From contig JAWRVZ010000040.1 in NCBI GenBank assembly GCA_037043235.1, forward strand, positions 2,728,501-2,792,500: a stretch of DNA of 64,000 bases. Reading direction: 5' to 3'. The notes under the pieces are model-generated. The model saw nothing but the letters and a program-made list of their open reading frames with translations. It was not told the DNA's origin and searched no databases. Below, piece by piece: positions 11,239 to 25,500 of this stretch (positions are counted from its first letter, which is position 1; each line of letters begins with the position of its first letter). The translations under genes and the position numbers were made by a program. The stretch comes from Rhodeus uyekii. Lineage: Eukaryota > Chordata > Actinopteri > Cypriniformes > Acheilognathidae.

Positions 11239-14200
11239 GTATTCTGAACCTAAGAGCTTTCTAATTAAATGGATTAATGCCAAATTGTAATATGTTGTTT
11301 TATTGGAAATTTTACATTTCGTTAGCCTCATAACATAATTGCCTAAGTCATATTTCAATGTTTTTGGAAAAAACTAAAAACTGCCTAAGTCAAAGAGATG
11401 ACTAATTGATAGTGTTTTTGGATCCTAATAAGTGTTGTGATTGGCTAAGGACATTGGCAGAAAGGCAGGATGATGATGCAGCAGTGGAAGGATAGTAAAA
11501 ATAGGCAGATATCACAATTTGGCCAAAAAATGACTTGGCCAATTATGCTATGAGGCTAACGATTTGGCAGACGCTTTTATCCTAAGCGACTTGCATTACA
11601 CTCAAGATACACATTGAAGTTCTTGCTTTCCCTGGGATCAAACCCATGACCTTGGTGTTGACCTTGTGGAGCACCAATGCTCCACTGATTGAGCTACAGG
11701 AAAGAAATAAAATGTATGTTTGCTTGTTACTGCAGGGTTAAAGATAAGGCCGCAGTCTCCTGTGTCTGAGGTGGTTTTCCAGCAAACAGTGACCGTCATC
11801 CCTCCAGATGCTCTACACACAATTCCCTCAGCTCCCTTGTCTGCACAGCTCACAGCCAAAGTCAGTTCCAAACCACCTGCACTTTTTAACATGCCATGTT
11901 CGACAGTATCATAATTTCTCATACCTTGAAGTCCTAGAACTCAGGCATTGTATATAATTTGCGGGCATCAGAGAGCAGCTGTCGATATGCTGGGTTTTGA
12001 ATGCATGCCTAGTTTTCACTTTCGCGTTAAAATTCGCAATTGCTTACTCTTGTGAATAGGAAGTGGAGGGCAGGATGTTGCAGCTTAATTTATGAAAGGA
12101 TAATAAAATAGAGACCAGCAGAAAAAAAGGTTTGATTTTAACCATTGTATTATTAATTTAAGGCAAACAAATAATTTTACTTTTTCACAGTTAAACAGAA
12201 AAACAAAGTAAACTTATACATTATATCAACATTACGTTAAGGTTATAAACCTTTTGCCTTGTCTCCTGGAGGTGCAAAGAGCTAAATATTAATTTCACAT
12301 TAAATAGTTTATTCAGAGCAATGAAATAGTAGGCCTGTCTAAAATAAAATGTGCATAACTTTTAAACTAAAATTTATAAATAAATTTAATTTTGTAAATT
12401 GCATAAACAATTATGAACAAAGTATTTATGCATAGCTTAGTACAAAGAGCAGAAGCGCTGATTACACAGATTACATTTAGAACCAATAAAACCCAGAGAA
12501 ATGTTTTCTAAAATGTCACCCTCTTAACTGTACATGGCTTTCTAAACATGCGGTGCTCTTGGCGAGAGGCTACTGCAGCGGTCAAGGTTTTTCATCTGGA
12601 AAACATGCTAAGGATCTGCATGTTCTGTTCTGTGTGAATGGCTTGGTTTCAGTTTTGATGCGACCAAGGTCTTCTCCGCATTGAACTTCACTATTTCTCT
12701 AATATTTTGAATGAACTGCGCAGCAGTGTGGTAAAAACGACAGATCATTTATTAATCATAGTTGATGTCAATCTCAGTATTTTGTAAAACATTTTTTAGA
12801 TCTAAAGTTGTCTCGGTTAACATTAATGCACTTTGAACACAAATATGTTACATTAACAAAGGTTATTGCTCTAGGTTAGTTGATTCATTAACAAATAGAA
12901 TTAGACCTTATCGAAAAAGTCTTACCAAAAATATATTGCTTAACAAAATAAATAAATGTACTGGTAAATAAAATCAAATGCCTTAATCATACAAATGATT
13001 CATGGAATGCATGAATATTTGAGTACAAGTCGTTTTAACTGTAATCCACGTCTAACCGAATTGAATGGTCTTGTTTTCTTTCAGTTGAAAAATGGAGTGA
13101 AAAGAAAAGCAGACACTACAACCCCTTCTGCCTCTTCCATCACCAGCTGTGCGTCATCCCCTTGTGTAACAGAACCAAAAGTTCTCAAATTATTCTCCAG
13201 GCGGGGCAGCGGTCGACCCATCAAACCTCCCTGTAAAGACCTTCCTGAATCGCCACCACAGCATCAGGTGGGAAGAAGGACCAAACTGTCTGAGCGACTC
13301 AAATACTGCTGTGCCATCCTGAAAGAGATGTTTGCCAAAAAGCATTCCGCGTATGCCTGGCCCTTTTATAAGCCTGTGGATGCCAAGGCCCTGGGCCTTG
13401 ATGATTATCATGACATCATTCACCAACCCATGGATATGAGTACTATAAAAGTGAGTACCACTGTGTTAATATTACTGGAAAATCTTTGCTCCCTATAAGA
13501 GTGGTATGTAATTGGCGTATTTATTTTCTAACAGAAAAAAATGGAAGCTCGGGAGTACACGGATGCACTGCAATTTGCTGCAGATATGCGACTCATGTTC
13601 TCAAACTGCTACAAATACAATCCACCAGGCCATGAGGTTGTGGGAATGGCAAGAAAACTCCAGGTGTGTCTTTAAAACTCTTGCTTTTTTAATTTTCCCA
13701 TTTCCTTTTATAATGCAATAGGTGCATTTTCTTCTCAGGAAGTTGAGTCTTTCTCACAGGTAGAATGTTGGTCTTTTTGTTTTTACCCAGGATGTTTTTG
13801 AGTTTCGCTTCTCTAAGATTCCTGATGAGCTGAGGCATTCAGCCCCAACCTCGAGTCAGAACAGACTAAAGAAGGAGAGAGCACATAGTCCGTCCAGCTC
13901 TGAGTGCAGTGACAGTGAATCATCAGGAGACTCCTCAGACACAGAGGAGGATGAAGAGGAGAGAGCGCAAAGACTCGCCAGCTTAGAGGAACAGGTTAGA
14001 CTTGCAGTTAAACATCGAGTCCTTTCATACATACATTTGCTGTTCCAAAAACGGTTCATTTTAGGCACACTTCCAATGTGACGACTCTTACAAACGGCAT
14101 GCATCAACATTACATAGCCTACTTCAACAAATTCTATTGCACTTTGGAATGTGTCCTTAATGGTGAAACCCATTCCAGAATTCTTCACCAAGAAGCGAAA

Positions 14201-16452
14201 GAGGTGTTTATGAATATGCTTAAGTCTCCACAAATAATTATGTGAAATTAATAAATGTGTACTTATGTATAGGAGTGGGTGTGATGTGTCAGAAAATATC
14301 ATGCATAGATTTGTTTTAATTTATTTCACAACCTTCCACATTTGTATATGGTATTTTAAAGACTATTTTGCAAGTCATTGAGCAGTACAGCAAAACTTAA
14401 TTCCTCTATTTTTTTTAAATTTAGTCTTACAAGGTTGCAAAATGTAGAAGAAAAAAGAATCGCAGACTATTTTAGCTAAAGTAGGGGTAGGTCACTAATT
14501 TCACTAAATATTATTTATTTATTAAAAATAAGAACAAAGATACAAATTACAAATAATAGGTGAAATACAAGATGCATATGAAAGAAATAGTGCTTTATTT
14601 TTTATATACAGTAGATCTATTAAATAGTATTCAAAGTAAGCAATATAGTAATAGCATTCAAATAAGCAATAGAAAAAAATGTTTAAAAAAGCTGCATAGA
14701 CTTCTATGCAGTGTTTTACTGCATCAACTGAGTAAATTAAATATACATTGATTCTTATTAAAGCTACAAAAGCAAGTGAGTGTCTCATTTTGTGTCTCAA
14801 AATGGAGCATAGATAGATTTTATTGTCCCTTAACAGGAAATTTGTTTTCATAATGTCAGTGTTCGTATTCAGTATGAGTACAGTATTTGTTACTGGCAAA
14901 ACATATATATATATATATACACACACACACCAAAAAACAAGTGAATGTTCAGTTTTGAGCATCACTTTTTGAAAGTAATTGTTAAAATAACTGTTAAAAA
15001 ATATTATTTGTAGAATAATTAATTCAAGAAATTATTTAAAAAGGAAGCTTCGTCCAGTACTGAAACGAGGGAAGTATTTCAGAGAGTCATTGAATACTTT
15101 ATTCAAACAGTTTTTTTTTTTTACCTGTTGGATCAGTACAGGTTAAATGGATTACACTTGATCTAAATGGTCCATGCAACTGTTCTGCACGCGTGTGATA
15201 CGTGAATTAATTGCAAAGTTTAGCCATCGTGGAGTGATAGCTTATTATTTGCAAGTATTTTTAGTTGACAATTTACACGTTTAAGCTATTTTAAATCATT
15301 CCATCACCAATTTTTCCGCTACTTTTTCTGGCAAATGAAACCATGTTAATATCAGCTCACTGTACCGTGTGTATACTGACAGACATGAAGCATACAGAGC
15401 AGTGCCTTTCTCCCACCTGGCCTTCTCTGGCCACATTTCCACCCTGCTGGTCATTGCCCTGTGCTTAAAGATGACAAACCCACAGTAAAAGCCATCATGG
15501 TGTGGCCCAGTGAAGCTACTTCCATAATCTAGAACTGCTTTGTGGCTACGTCAGCACCTGAAAGATCACCATCTGTCCAAAGATGTGGTATGCCCTCAGG
15601 ATCTATCTCTTCCCGATTCCCTGAATGTATTTTGTGCCCTCTTTGAGACATCCAATTCCTCACCCTGCTCCGGACTCTCACTCCAAGCAGATGAGCTGCC
15701 TTTCAGTTTGTTCGCTGAGAATGTGAGGAGGGCGTTGCTAAAATGTATCATGCATAAAGCAGCTGGATAATATTACAGGAATGGTTCTGAGAGACTGTGT
15801 TCATGAACTTGCTTGGGTGCTGACTGAGATCTTTTAACATTTCAATCACACAGGCTGTGGTGCCGGTGTCTCAAGTCATCTTCTATCATCCCCTTCCCTA
15901 AAGCTTGACAGTGACGTGCATGAATGACTACTTTCCAGTGGCTCTCACTCATCGTAAAATGCTTTGAACAGCTGGTTATGCTCTTCCTGGACAGTTTTGC
16001 TTTTAATACAATTGTCCAGCAGACTCTAGTCAGTTAGCCTCTGCTGCTTGGATTGATACCATCACTTTGTGACTGGTTCCTGGACTTTTTTTAAAAACAG
16101 GCCACAGGTTTAATGGAATTTCTTTTTAATCTATCATCCTTAACACCGGCTACCTCAGGGATCTGTCCTGGGCCCCCTGCTGTACATGCTATTAACATAT
16201 GACTGCTCGGTTAGATATCTGGGCAATCATAATGATGGGATTGATATCCCACGACAAGTCCTTCTATAGACAGGAGGTGGAAGAACTTGTGGACTAGTGC
16301 AGAGTAAACCACCTCAGCAGTAATATAGGGAAGACGAAGGAGATGGTCATGGAGTTTTACACCCCTTCTTCATTGGAGGAGCAGCTGTGGAAATAGTCTC
16401 GATTTTCAAGTATCTCAGGGCTAAACCTCTCCAAATAACGTGGGTCACAGCC

Positions 16453-16527
<75 letters not shown>

Positions 16528-19500
16528 TGACGAGTACACTCACCTTTTCCATCAGTGCCTGGTATCTGTTCTGCTGCTGACAAGAAGGCATTGCAGAGGG
16601 TGATTAAATTGTCAATGCCTGTTAATTAAATCAGAAAGATTGAGAAAGAAATCAAATGTGTATCATTATATTGTATCTGTGCACTGTTATAAACTAACAG
16701 CAGCCTATGAATACCTGTTGCTGTCATTTATCTGTACGTTACTCAAACGACAAAACTCAGCTTAAAATAAGTTTAATTCATACAGTGAAAACTATGGATT
16801 TATTTTACGCGTATGCCTAATTATTTAATTTAAGTACAACATTTAAACCTTAAACATTTATACTTTATTTGTAACATTATGCTTGTCTACTTGCTGATCC
16901 TTAAAATTGTACGATCCGTGACAAAAAAAAACCCAAATGATCCAAACCGTGAGTTTTGCGATCCTTTGAACAGTGTGCAAGTGAAGTCATATGAAGGTTT
17001 TAACTGGCAAGGCTTTAAAACGCATGCAAATAATAAACTTCTGTGATGACAGAGATCTTCAACTGATAAGGTTCACTGTAGCATGAAACTAATGATCTCA
17101 CGATCTAAAATCGATATTGTGTATTATGGTTATTACAGTATTCTGATGTTGGCTAAAATATATAAAAATAAAAGATTGTACTTTTAACTTGGCTATTGTG
17201 ATGATGATTTCAAACCCTGTTAAAATCTAGTGTTGTATTATCAAAATCGGTCAGGGTTTGGATGGTTTTGAACTATAGATAAGTGCATTTATTCTTAATA
17301 TTTCTGTTTTTATTCTCCAGCTGAAAGCAGTACGAGACCAGCTGCAATTGCTGACCCAAACACCACTCTTGAAACCAAAGAAAAGGGAGAAGTCCAAGAA
17401 GAAGAGAAAGAAAGAGAGCGAGTTCAGTAAGAGAAAAGGTGAAGACATGAAGAGATCTGCAAAAATACAGAAAAGGTCAAACAGCAGCAAGTCCGGGTAA
17501 GAAAACGTTTTATTTGTGTTTATTCATCATCCTTGACAATTTTCACACTAAAAATAATGTATGGAGTTTTTTTCTTTTTTGTCAACTTTGTCCTTAGGCG
17601 GAAGGAGAGTAGAGTATGTGACTCCGAAGAAGAGATGAACACTTTACCCATGTCTTATGAGGAGAAGCGGCAACTGAGTCTTGACATTAACAAGCTTCCT
17701 GGGGACAAGCTTGGCAAAGTAGTGAACATCATCAAGGTACGAGAACCGCTGCTCAGAGACACAGACCCTGAGGAGATCGAGATCGACTTTGAGACTCTCA
17801 AACCTTCAACTCTTCGAGCTCTTGAGTGCTACGTTGTGACGTGCCTTCGGAAGAAAACGAAAGAAACCGACAGTGAGTAATATTCAGTGATTTATAAACA
17901 GCTCTTTATGCTGGGACATATTAAATGAAAATCGGTGTAAATGAAATGATGTGATAAGTGGTACTAGAAGCATGTTCACACCATTTGTGATATGACTAAA
18001 TGACATGCAAATATGAAAAGTATGTGCAGAGCCATGGGGGGGGGGGGTAATTAACGTAATTTGGTTGTACATAAAACCCCCACTGTAATACGGGGATAAA
18101 TTATAGATTAAATCTATGGATAATCTTTACATTTTTAGAAAAGAATTCACTAAAGAAGTCAAGGAAAATCAAGGAAATGGAACGAGAGCTGCAACACTCA
18201 ACTGGTGAACCCAACTCCAATAAAAAGGCCAAAAGTGAGTACGGTATATGCATTTTATTTATTCATTCCTTATTTCAAAAATGCACTCTCATAGATGCTA
18301 TATAAATATGTGTGGGTTTTTTCTTCTGCAGTTGAAACAGAAGGTGAGTTTAAAGACATGACCTGTCCGTCTCGTCTGAGTGACAGCAGCAGCAGCTCGT
18401 CCAGCTCTGACAGCAGTAGTAGTGACTCTAGCTCCTCTGATAGCTGTGACTCTGATTCAGGTTAGCTGCTTCACACCTACCCACCAACCCTTTTATTCAC
18501 TCACTGTCTCTCAGACCAGTCTGTGCCCCCCCCCCCCTTTCTATCCGGTCACTGATGCAGAAAACAAACCAAAAATTGTAAAATTTACTTGGACATCCCC
18601 AGTGTTAATCTGTTTGATTTATTTCACTACTGGACACAACAAAATACGTGAAACGTTTATGCAGTTCAGGTTTTTTTTTTTCCTCTCCTTAAAAAGAAGT
18701 TTGTTCTCTTTCTTTTTCACTACATGTCTCATTTCTCTTTTTTGTAATAAAAATTGTGCACTTTTGACTCCAAATAATGATTAAAATGATTAGTCACGAA
18801 GAGGGTCTTTTTTTTGGGTGCTATTTATGTTGTTTTCCATTGTTTGATGTTTTGTTCTTGTTTTAAACCCAATCACTTATTTTTGTTGATGTAGTTTAAG
18901 ACGAGCTTGAGACCAGTTGGCTCTTGGTGAGGGTTTTTTCCTGAAGCATTTAGGTTTAAAAAAACAACAACATCGAAGGGCATAGAAGGAAGTAACAAAA
19001 GTAACAGAGCACGGTAGTTTGTCATGCTATTGTCCTTGCTAAGAGTTTCAGCTGGTCTGTTTTAAACTGCTGCACTCATTCATTACTGTGTGATTCTCCT
19101 CTTCATTGCTTTGTAATTTCACCTTTTGTACTTGTGTGATTAGGTTATGCAGAGATGTATATGTAATGATAATCTACAGTAGATTGTAAAAGTATATCCG
19201 TCAATGTTGTATGTGAGGTACTTGGATTGTGAACTATAGTTGCAACATGGAAGCTAGGACCAAAAAAGCTTGTTATAAGCGGCAACCACTTGTCCTGTTT
19301 TAAAATATATTGCATATTTTGTAGATGTGTGCTTTTCAATTACCTTAACGGGTATAAAGCTTACCTCTTTGACATCCAGAGATTTAAATAAAACCCTTTT
19401 TTTAGACAACTGTTGTATATTAAGATTAGTGTTTTGATTTCTCTCACCCCTCCCCTTCTCATTTCATGTTTCTTCCACTTCTATTCTTCACAAAACACTT

Positions 19501-22500
19501 TCACACATTATGCACATTTTGCTTAAAAATAGCCAAATTTCAACCACTTGAAATTACACTTTATTTTTTATTATTTGTGTTTATTTTAATTATGTTGATT
19601 TGACACTTATAGCACTTTAAAAAAAAATTATTATAAGTGAACTTAAACTGGGTAAATCAGCAGAAATGCCCATGGGATGGGGTTACCCTTTCCCACAGCC
19701 ATGACTGAAGTGAAATGACCTCAGTGTGCATTGTGCGTGTCTTACAGAACAGAAAGCTAAGAGGAAGCAAAGCAAAGTCGCTGGCCATGCCAACAAAAAT
19801 AAAAACAAGGTAAAAGCACACAAGCTAACAAGAGATAACCATTAAATGGCCCAGTCCCACTCCTTTGATCTTTGATGGCACATGGAGCATTTCACTTCAT
19901 GTAGTGCCAGAGTTTTCCTGAGTGAAATATTGCCCCGTTGTCCCCCCTCCTCAAACAGGCAATGCGGCAGGCCGTTGCTGAGGTAAAGGACTCTTTTTCT
20001 GCCTCAGTCGTGACGTGCCGCTCTAACCTAGCGTCACTAGTCTCAGAGGCAGACTCCAAAGATCTGTTTGCGTCACAGCAAGCAAAGCATCCTGCCGAAG
20101 ACTCCGTCACAGCAATCCCAGGTTAGGCTCGGTGCCTTTGTTCATACTTCTGTTCTTGTTGATGTGTTTTCACTGGCCATATTGCACACTATTTCAAAGA
20201 ATGAAATGACCTTCAAAAATGAAAACTGTTTCTTTTTGTGCCTCGTCTAAATCTAAAACAACATTTGGAGACCAGATGGATGTCTGCAACTTTTATTTAT
20301 CAGTTTAACACCTTTCTGTCCATCCCTCTGCTTCCACAACAGCGTTACACAGCCGGCTGCCGCCTCAGCCATCCAGACCTAGTGGCAAAGCTGCCCCACT
20401 ACCTCGTAAAACCTGCACTGCCCACTTACCGCCCAGCCCTCCTCCAGACCAGCCCCTCAGCCCTTTATCGAACCCTTCTGTCACCTCCCCCTGTAAAGAC
20501 AACACAGCCTCCCCGTCCAAATGTTTCCAAGTTTCAATCACCCCACACCCACCCGACTCACTCCTTGCAGACCCATTGTTCCCCTGTAGTCTCTCGCTCG
20601 ATCCCCCTGACCCGCAGGTGTCTCAGGTTGGCCCCCCATCACCTGCTACTGCAGAGAAGTCTCCACATAAGTCTGAGCAGGAAGGTAAGAGGTCGCTTGG
20701 TGTCGACTCCAACTCCCGCCGATCTCCGTCCCTCGTTCTGTTAAGCATCTGCAACTTTCCCCTTCCTTTGTAGGTTAGCGTTGTATGTTCGTCTTTAACT
20801 GGTGTTTTGTCATTGATTTTAGTTTTTCTCTCCCCAGCTGCATGTCATTATTGTCTCCGCTTGAATATTTGTGTGTACAATGCCATTCAAGGATGCCATT
20901 CAAGGTAAACTACTTTTTCTCTCTCTCTACTTACTCAATCTTGCAGGAATCCCTCCTCTTCTGTCACCACTGACCTCACCTCTTGCAGCCATGCCTGTCA
21001 CAGGATCCCAGCCTACCTCCAGATCTCAGTTTGAGGTAATTCTCTTTCTGCTAAACATATCCTTAGAGAGAGAAACTATTTTGTACAGTTTAGCTAATTT
21101 AGTTAAATTAGGTTGTCATTAAAGGAAAAGGGTATGTATGATTACCAGCAACCATTTAATTGCTGTAAATGTGTGGCTCTACGCATCTTACTCTCGCTTT
21201 CGAATTGGTGGCAATTACCTGAATGGATGGTGTTACGAACTCCTATTTAAGAAGGTCAAAGAACCACCCAAAAAGGGTCAGTAACATATTTATGAAAGTA
21301 AAAGTAAAAGAAAAGAACGGGTTCAATTACTGAGACGAAGCATGAGTGTGAAATGAATCAGGCAGAGACATGGATCAAAATAATACTTTGTTTAGTAATT
21401 CAAAAGTAATATAAACACCCAGTTGCTTTACAAATCAATAGTTGATAGTAGTAAAGAAAATATATACAAAAACATGGAACATGAAAGTGTGGGACTATGA
21501 GCGGGGACCAAATCAAAGAAATCAACAAAACATAAACAGCTAACTTATTAGTAAATGCCCTTATCTACCTTTAAAAAGTAAATACAAAAATAAACACTTA
21601 CTAAACTACACTAACTAACAAACATAAATACATAGAATAGCCACCGCTCCTTACCTGGTGTATATAACAGTCACAGAAACCTACGTGCGCAATGTAAGTC
21701 ACGTGACATGCTTCCTATCCCAACACTCCAAGTCCAAAATAAACAAATCCGTGTCGAAGCAAAGTTGTAAACAAAACCAAATCTTCCAAAACAAAGTTTA
21801 CCAACAGAACTTCAAACAATGAAAATCAAAACACAAGCAAACAGAAATAAAACAAACGAAAGAAAACACGCCTCTCCCTTCTTCCTATCACTTCCGGGTC
21901 TTTATACAGGTGAAGCAAGCGCTGATTGGTTCTTGGAGAAGGTTGTCCCTGGTAGGCAAATGATGATGGACAGCTGAGACGACCAATCGCGAACCTATAA
22001 GCAGGTGACAGAAAAGAGGGAGAGAGAGATAGAGAAAGAAAAACCCAAATTCCACCAAAAATACGTTGTGGACGTAACAGATGGGTTCATTGTTGTTATT
22101 ATTCTTCATGAAAAACACGTAAAAAAAAAAGTACAATGACAAATTCGTTCAAATAGGTGCTTTTACGTTTCTCTTTAAAACCTTGTCAGTCAAGAGTGAG
22201 GCAAAATTGGTGAACTGAGGTGAAATCGGACTCCATTTGCTGATCTTTTCTGCAACTCTTGTTCGCCTAATGCTGAATTGAGCAGACACGTTCAGTTTCT
22301 ACGTCTGTAATGTATTGCGTTAGAGAACGCTTAATGCCAGTGATGGTAATAGAAGAAATCTATACGGTCATGTGCAAATGTATGATAATTCAGAGTAATT
22401 GGTGTAGCTGAGAAAAGAAGTGGTCAAAGTTTTGATCCGCCTTGTTATCCTACAGTCGATATTGCAGACTTGAAAAAATCACAAGGTGTTGTAATTAAAA

Positions 22501-25500
22501 GACACAGTCCGTTCTTACTGCTTTTGGAGGGTTGTATGGAAAATCTGACTACTGTTAAAAACCTGTTGAATCTTTTCTTTGACTGTTGTACAACAATGGT
22601 AGCTCAAATAATGGTCCAGCACTGTCTATTATCTACAAAATATGACCCAACAATAAAAATGTGGTTGGTCACGGTGTGAGTTGGGAGGATGTTTATGTGG
22701 ACGGTGCTTATCCAGTTCTATATTAGCATCCAGCGCAAGAGTGCGTATTGTCATATATCAATTATAAATGCACTGTTTTGCAGCAAATAGTTTTACCATT
22801 TACTACATTTTGTTACTTTTCTAGATATTTGCCTATAGCCGCTAAATAAAATCACACATTCAAAGTTGCAAAATGAGGTGCATAGCTGTTGTTTGGACTT
22901 CCTATTCTTATTAGAACAATCTGGTTAAGTTTGGGTTCAAATGATTTATCAGATCCCAAAAGCAAATAGCAAAGAATACAAATATACACTCACAGTATGC
23001 TGTAGAACTGCTGAAAAATTGTTCAACCACAAATAACCTTTTGTGCGCTCTCTCTTTCTCTTCAGCAATGTACATTGTTGTCACCTCTGCAAGAGAGTCC
23101 TTTAACTAATATAAGAGATGAGCAGGGCTGCCCAGAGACACTAGAAGAGCCCTCCGTTCAGCTGCACAAAATGCACGGTCAGCATTTCTTTCGCTGTTTT
23201 CTTGCAGAGTCTTTTCCCTTTTACTTTCCTCTGGTTTCTTGTAATGAGTTCTTTGTCACATTTTCTAGGAGCGAAACAACATGATTCCAGTGAACTATGC
23301 AAGTCTATTCAAGATGCCAAATCCTCCCTGTCTAAAAAGGTACAGATGCTTTCCATGGGTGCCAAGCAAAATATCCATAAATGTGTATTGCTCTCTCTGA
23401 TAACCTGGACCTATTCATGTTTGTTTAAGGATATTGTCCTAAAGCATGCTGACTCCTGGACAAGCCTGGCTAAGATGGCTACTCAAACTCCTTGCCCCAT
23501 CAAATCGTCCAAGGAAAGCTTCCAGCAGTTTCGCAAAGCTGCAATTGAGAAAGAGGAACGAGAGAGAGCTCGTAAACTGCAGCTGGAGGCTGGTCGGGAG
23601 AAGAGCAGTGGAGACAAAAACGGGTATAAACAGAGCAATCTTTCAGGCAATACAGTGTATAAAGTTATGTAAGTTTAATTTTGGAGGGGTTTCAATTTCT
23701 GCCTGGCTGGAGAAATGATTCCAGCTGACCACAGCTTCTCATGGCTCGGTTTCAAAACCTAGAGAGCTTGTGAAATCCAGTTAATTCTATTATTAATGTA
23801 CACTTGGAGCCCTGTAACCCACATATGATTATTGTTCGACTGTTCTCATTGAACTAGCTGACAGTGTGGTGTTTAATGATTTCTAGTCTGACGCAGCAGC
23901 TCCAAAAGCCTAAGCTGGACTGCCAACCGCCACAGCCAGAAGTGGAGTCAGCAGAGCTGCCTTTGATGGCAGCCATCTTGGATACCCCCAAAACGCCTGA
24001 GCCCTGCTCTCTTCCGCAGAGCTCTGTAGACAGAGAACGAGAAATGGCCCGCAAGAGAGAGCAGGAACGCCGCAGAAGAGAGGCTGTAAGTACTTCACAC
24101 ACTATTTAAGGATTTGAATATTCAATTAAAAATCTTAAATATTTATTGTATTTGAAAGCATTTAATCCAAATAGTGATTAGGATATTTGATGTATGCAAG
24201 TATTGTAAATTGTGATTTTATAAAATTAATATTGTTATGGTTTTAATATTATTAATAATAATTAGGGCTGGGTAAAAATTTGCTGTTTTAATCAATTCTC
24301 GTTTTTATGGACCAATATTGATTCTTGAATGGATCCATATGTAGTCCAGTTTTCACTTTATTAATGTACTGAACCTTGTAGTGTGCCTCCTATCCAATAC
24401 ATCGCAATAAGCTTTGTGAGTTTTAATGTGAACCAAATTCTCAGGTTTTAAATTGTCCCTTTATTATGATAGTCAAACAATAAATAACAATTTGGTTCTA
24501 TTTAATGTGCCATGACAAATCTCTGTAGTGCCTCAGTTAAAGTGAAGCTGTGTAAACGGATTATTGCTTTGACTTTACTACTAGTTACAGCACAAAATAA
24601 ACATTCATGAACATTAGAATGTATGTTAAAAATGCATTTACCGAAATCTGTAGCATGTCTCATGTAATCAATTAACATTTCAACTGTGAAAATACGACAA
24701 TAAAATATCTTGTAAACAATCTCAAATAGTGTAACCTTTTATTATTATTATTAACTGTTCAATATTTAATTTAATAAATCTGTCGGGTTTTTTAATTGTA
24801 GCCACAATTTAAGTTTATTTTTTTATTATTTTTTTTAAAAAAACTAATAGGAATACAAACAAAGCTGTAATTATAAAGTTAAAACTTGTGTGTAATTTAA
24901 GTGTTTTTGGATACAGTCAGTTAACTTTAACCTTCAATGTTAATGTAATATCAACTGACCCACTGTATAGTTTACAGGATTAGTTTTTTATTTGGGGAAT
25001 ATTTTGTGTGTATGTGTAAATATTCAATAATCAATTCAAATTGTGAAATAATTGTGATTCAATAACCAGCCCTTAAGAGTTGTTTGTTATAAGTAATATA
25101 TCTTCAGGTATTATTGATGATAACCACCACTTAAACTGCATGGTAATAATAAATCACAAACATTTTATGTTATAATTCCTGTTGTTAATAGTAATAATAA
25201 TTATTGTGGAGAGCAGGGCTGGCCCAAGGGATGTGAGAACGGCGCGAGGCCGTTTCCGTGATTGAGAACGAGTGTCACCGGCATCCTGCTGCGTCCATCA
25301 AACACAATGTAAAGTCCAGGCCTGGTCCTCTCTCGTCCTTCAGGTGCCGCTCCTCTTTTTATGCTTCCACTCCACTGAGATATGAGGATGATGCAGGAAG
25401 CAGGTGACGCTCATCCTCGTGCCGTTCTCGCATCCCTCAGCCCCGCCCTGCTCGCAACTATGTTTTTATGACATTATTAATGATGCATGCTTTTCTTTTT

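Noticed and set aside
16347..16583. His-Thr repeat protein
   Set aside because: Translation of the TG microsatellite.
20238..20744. 168-codon Pro/Ser/His-rich frame
   Set aside because: It is the out-of-frame reading of brdt exon 15 (20343-20684); the phased frame continues into both neighbouring exons.
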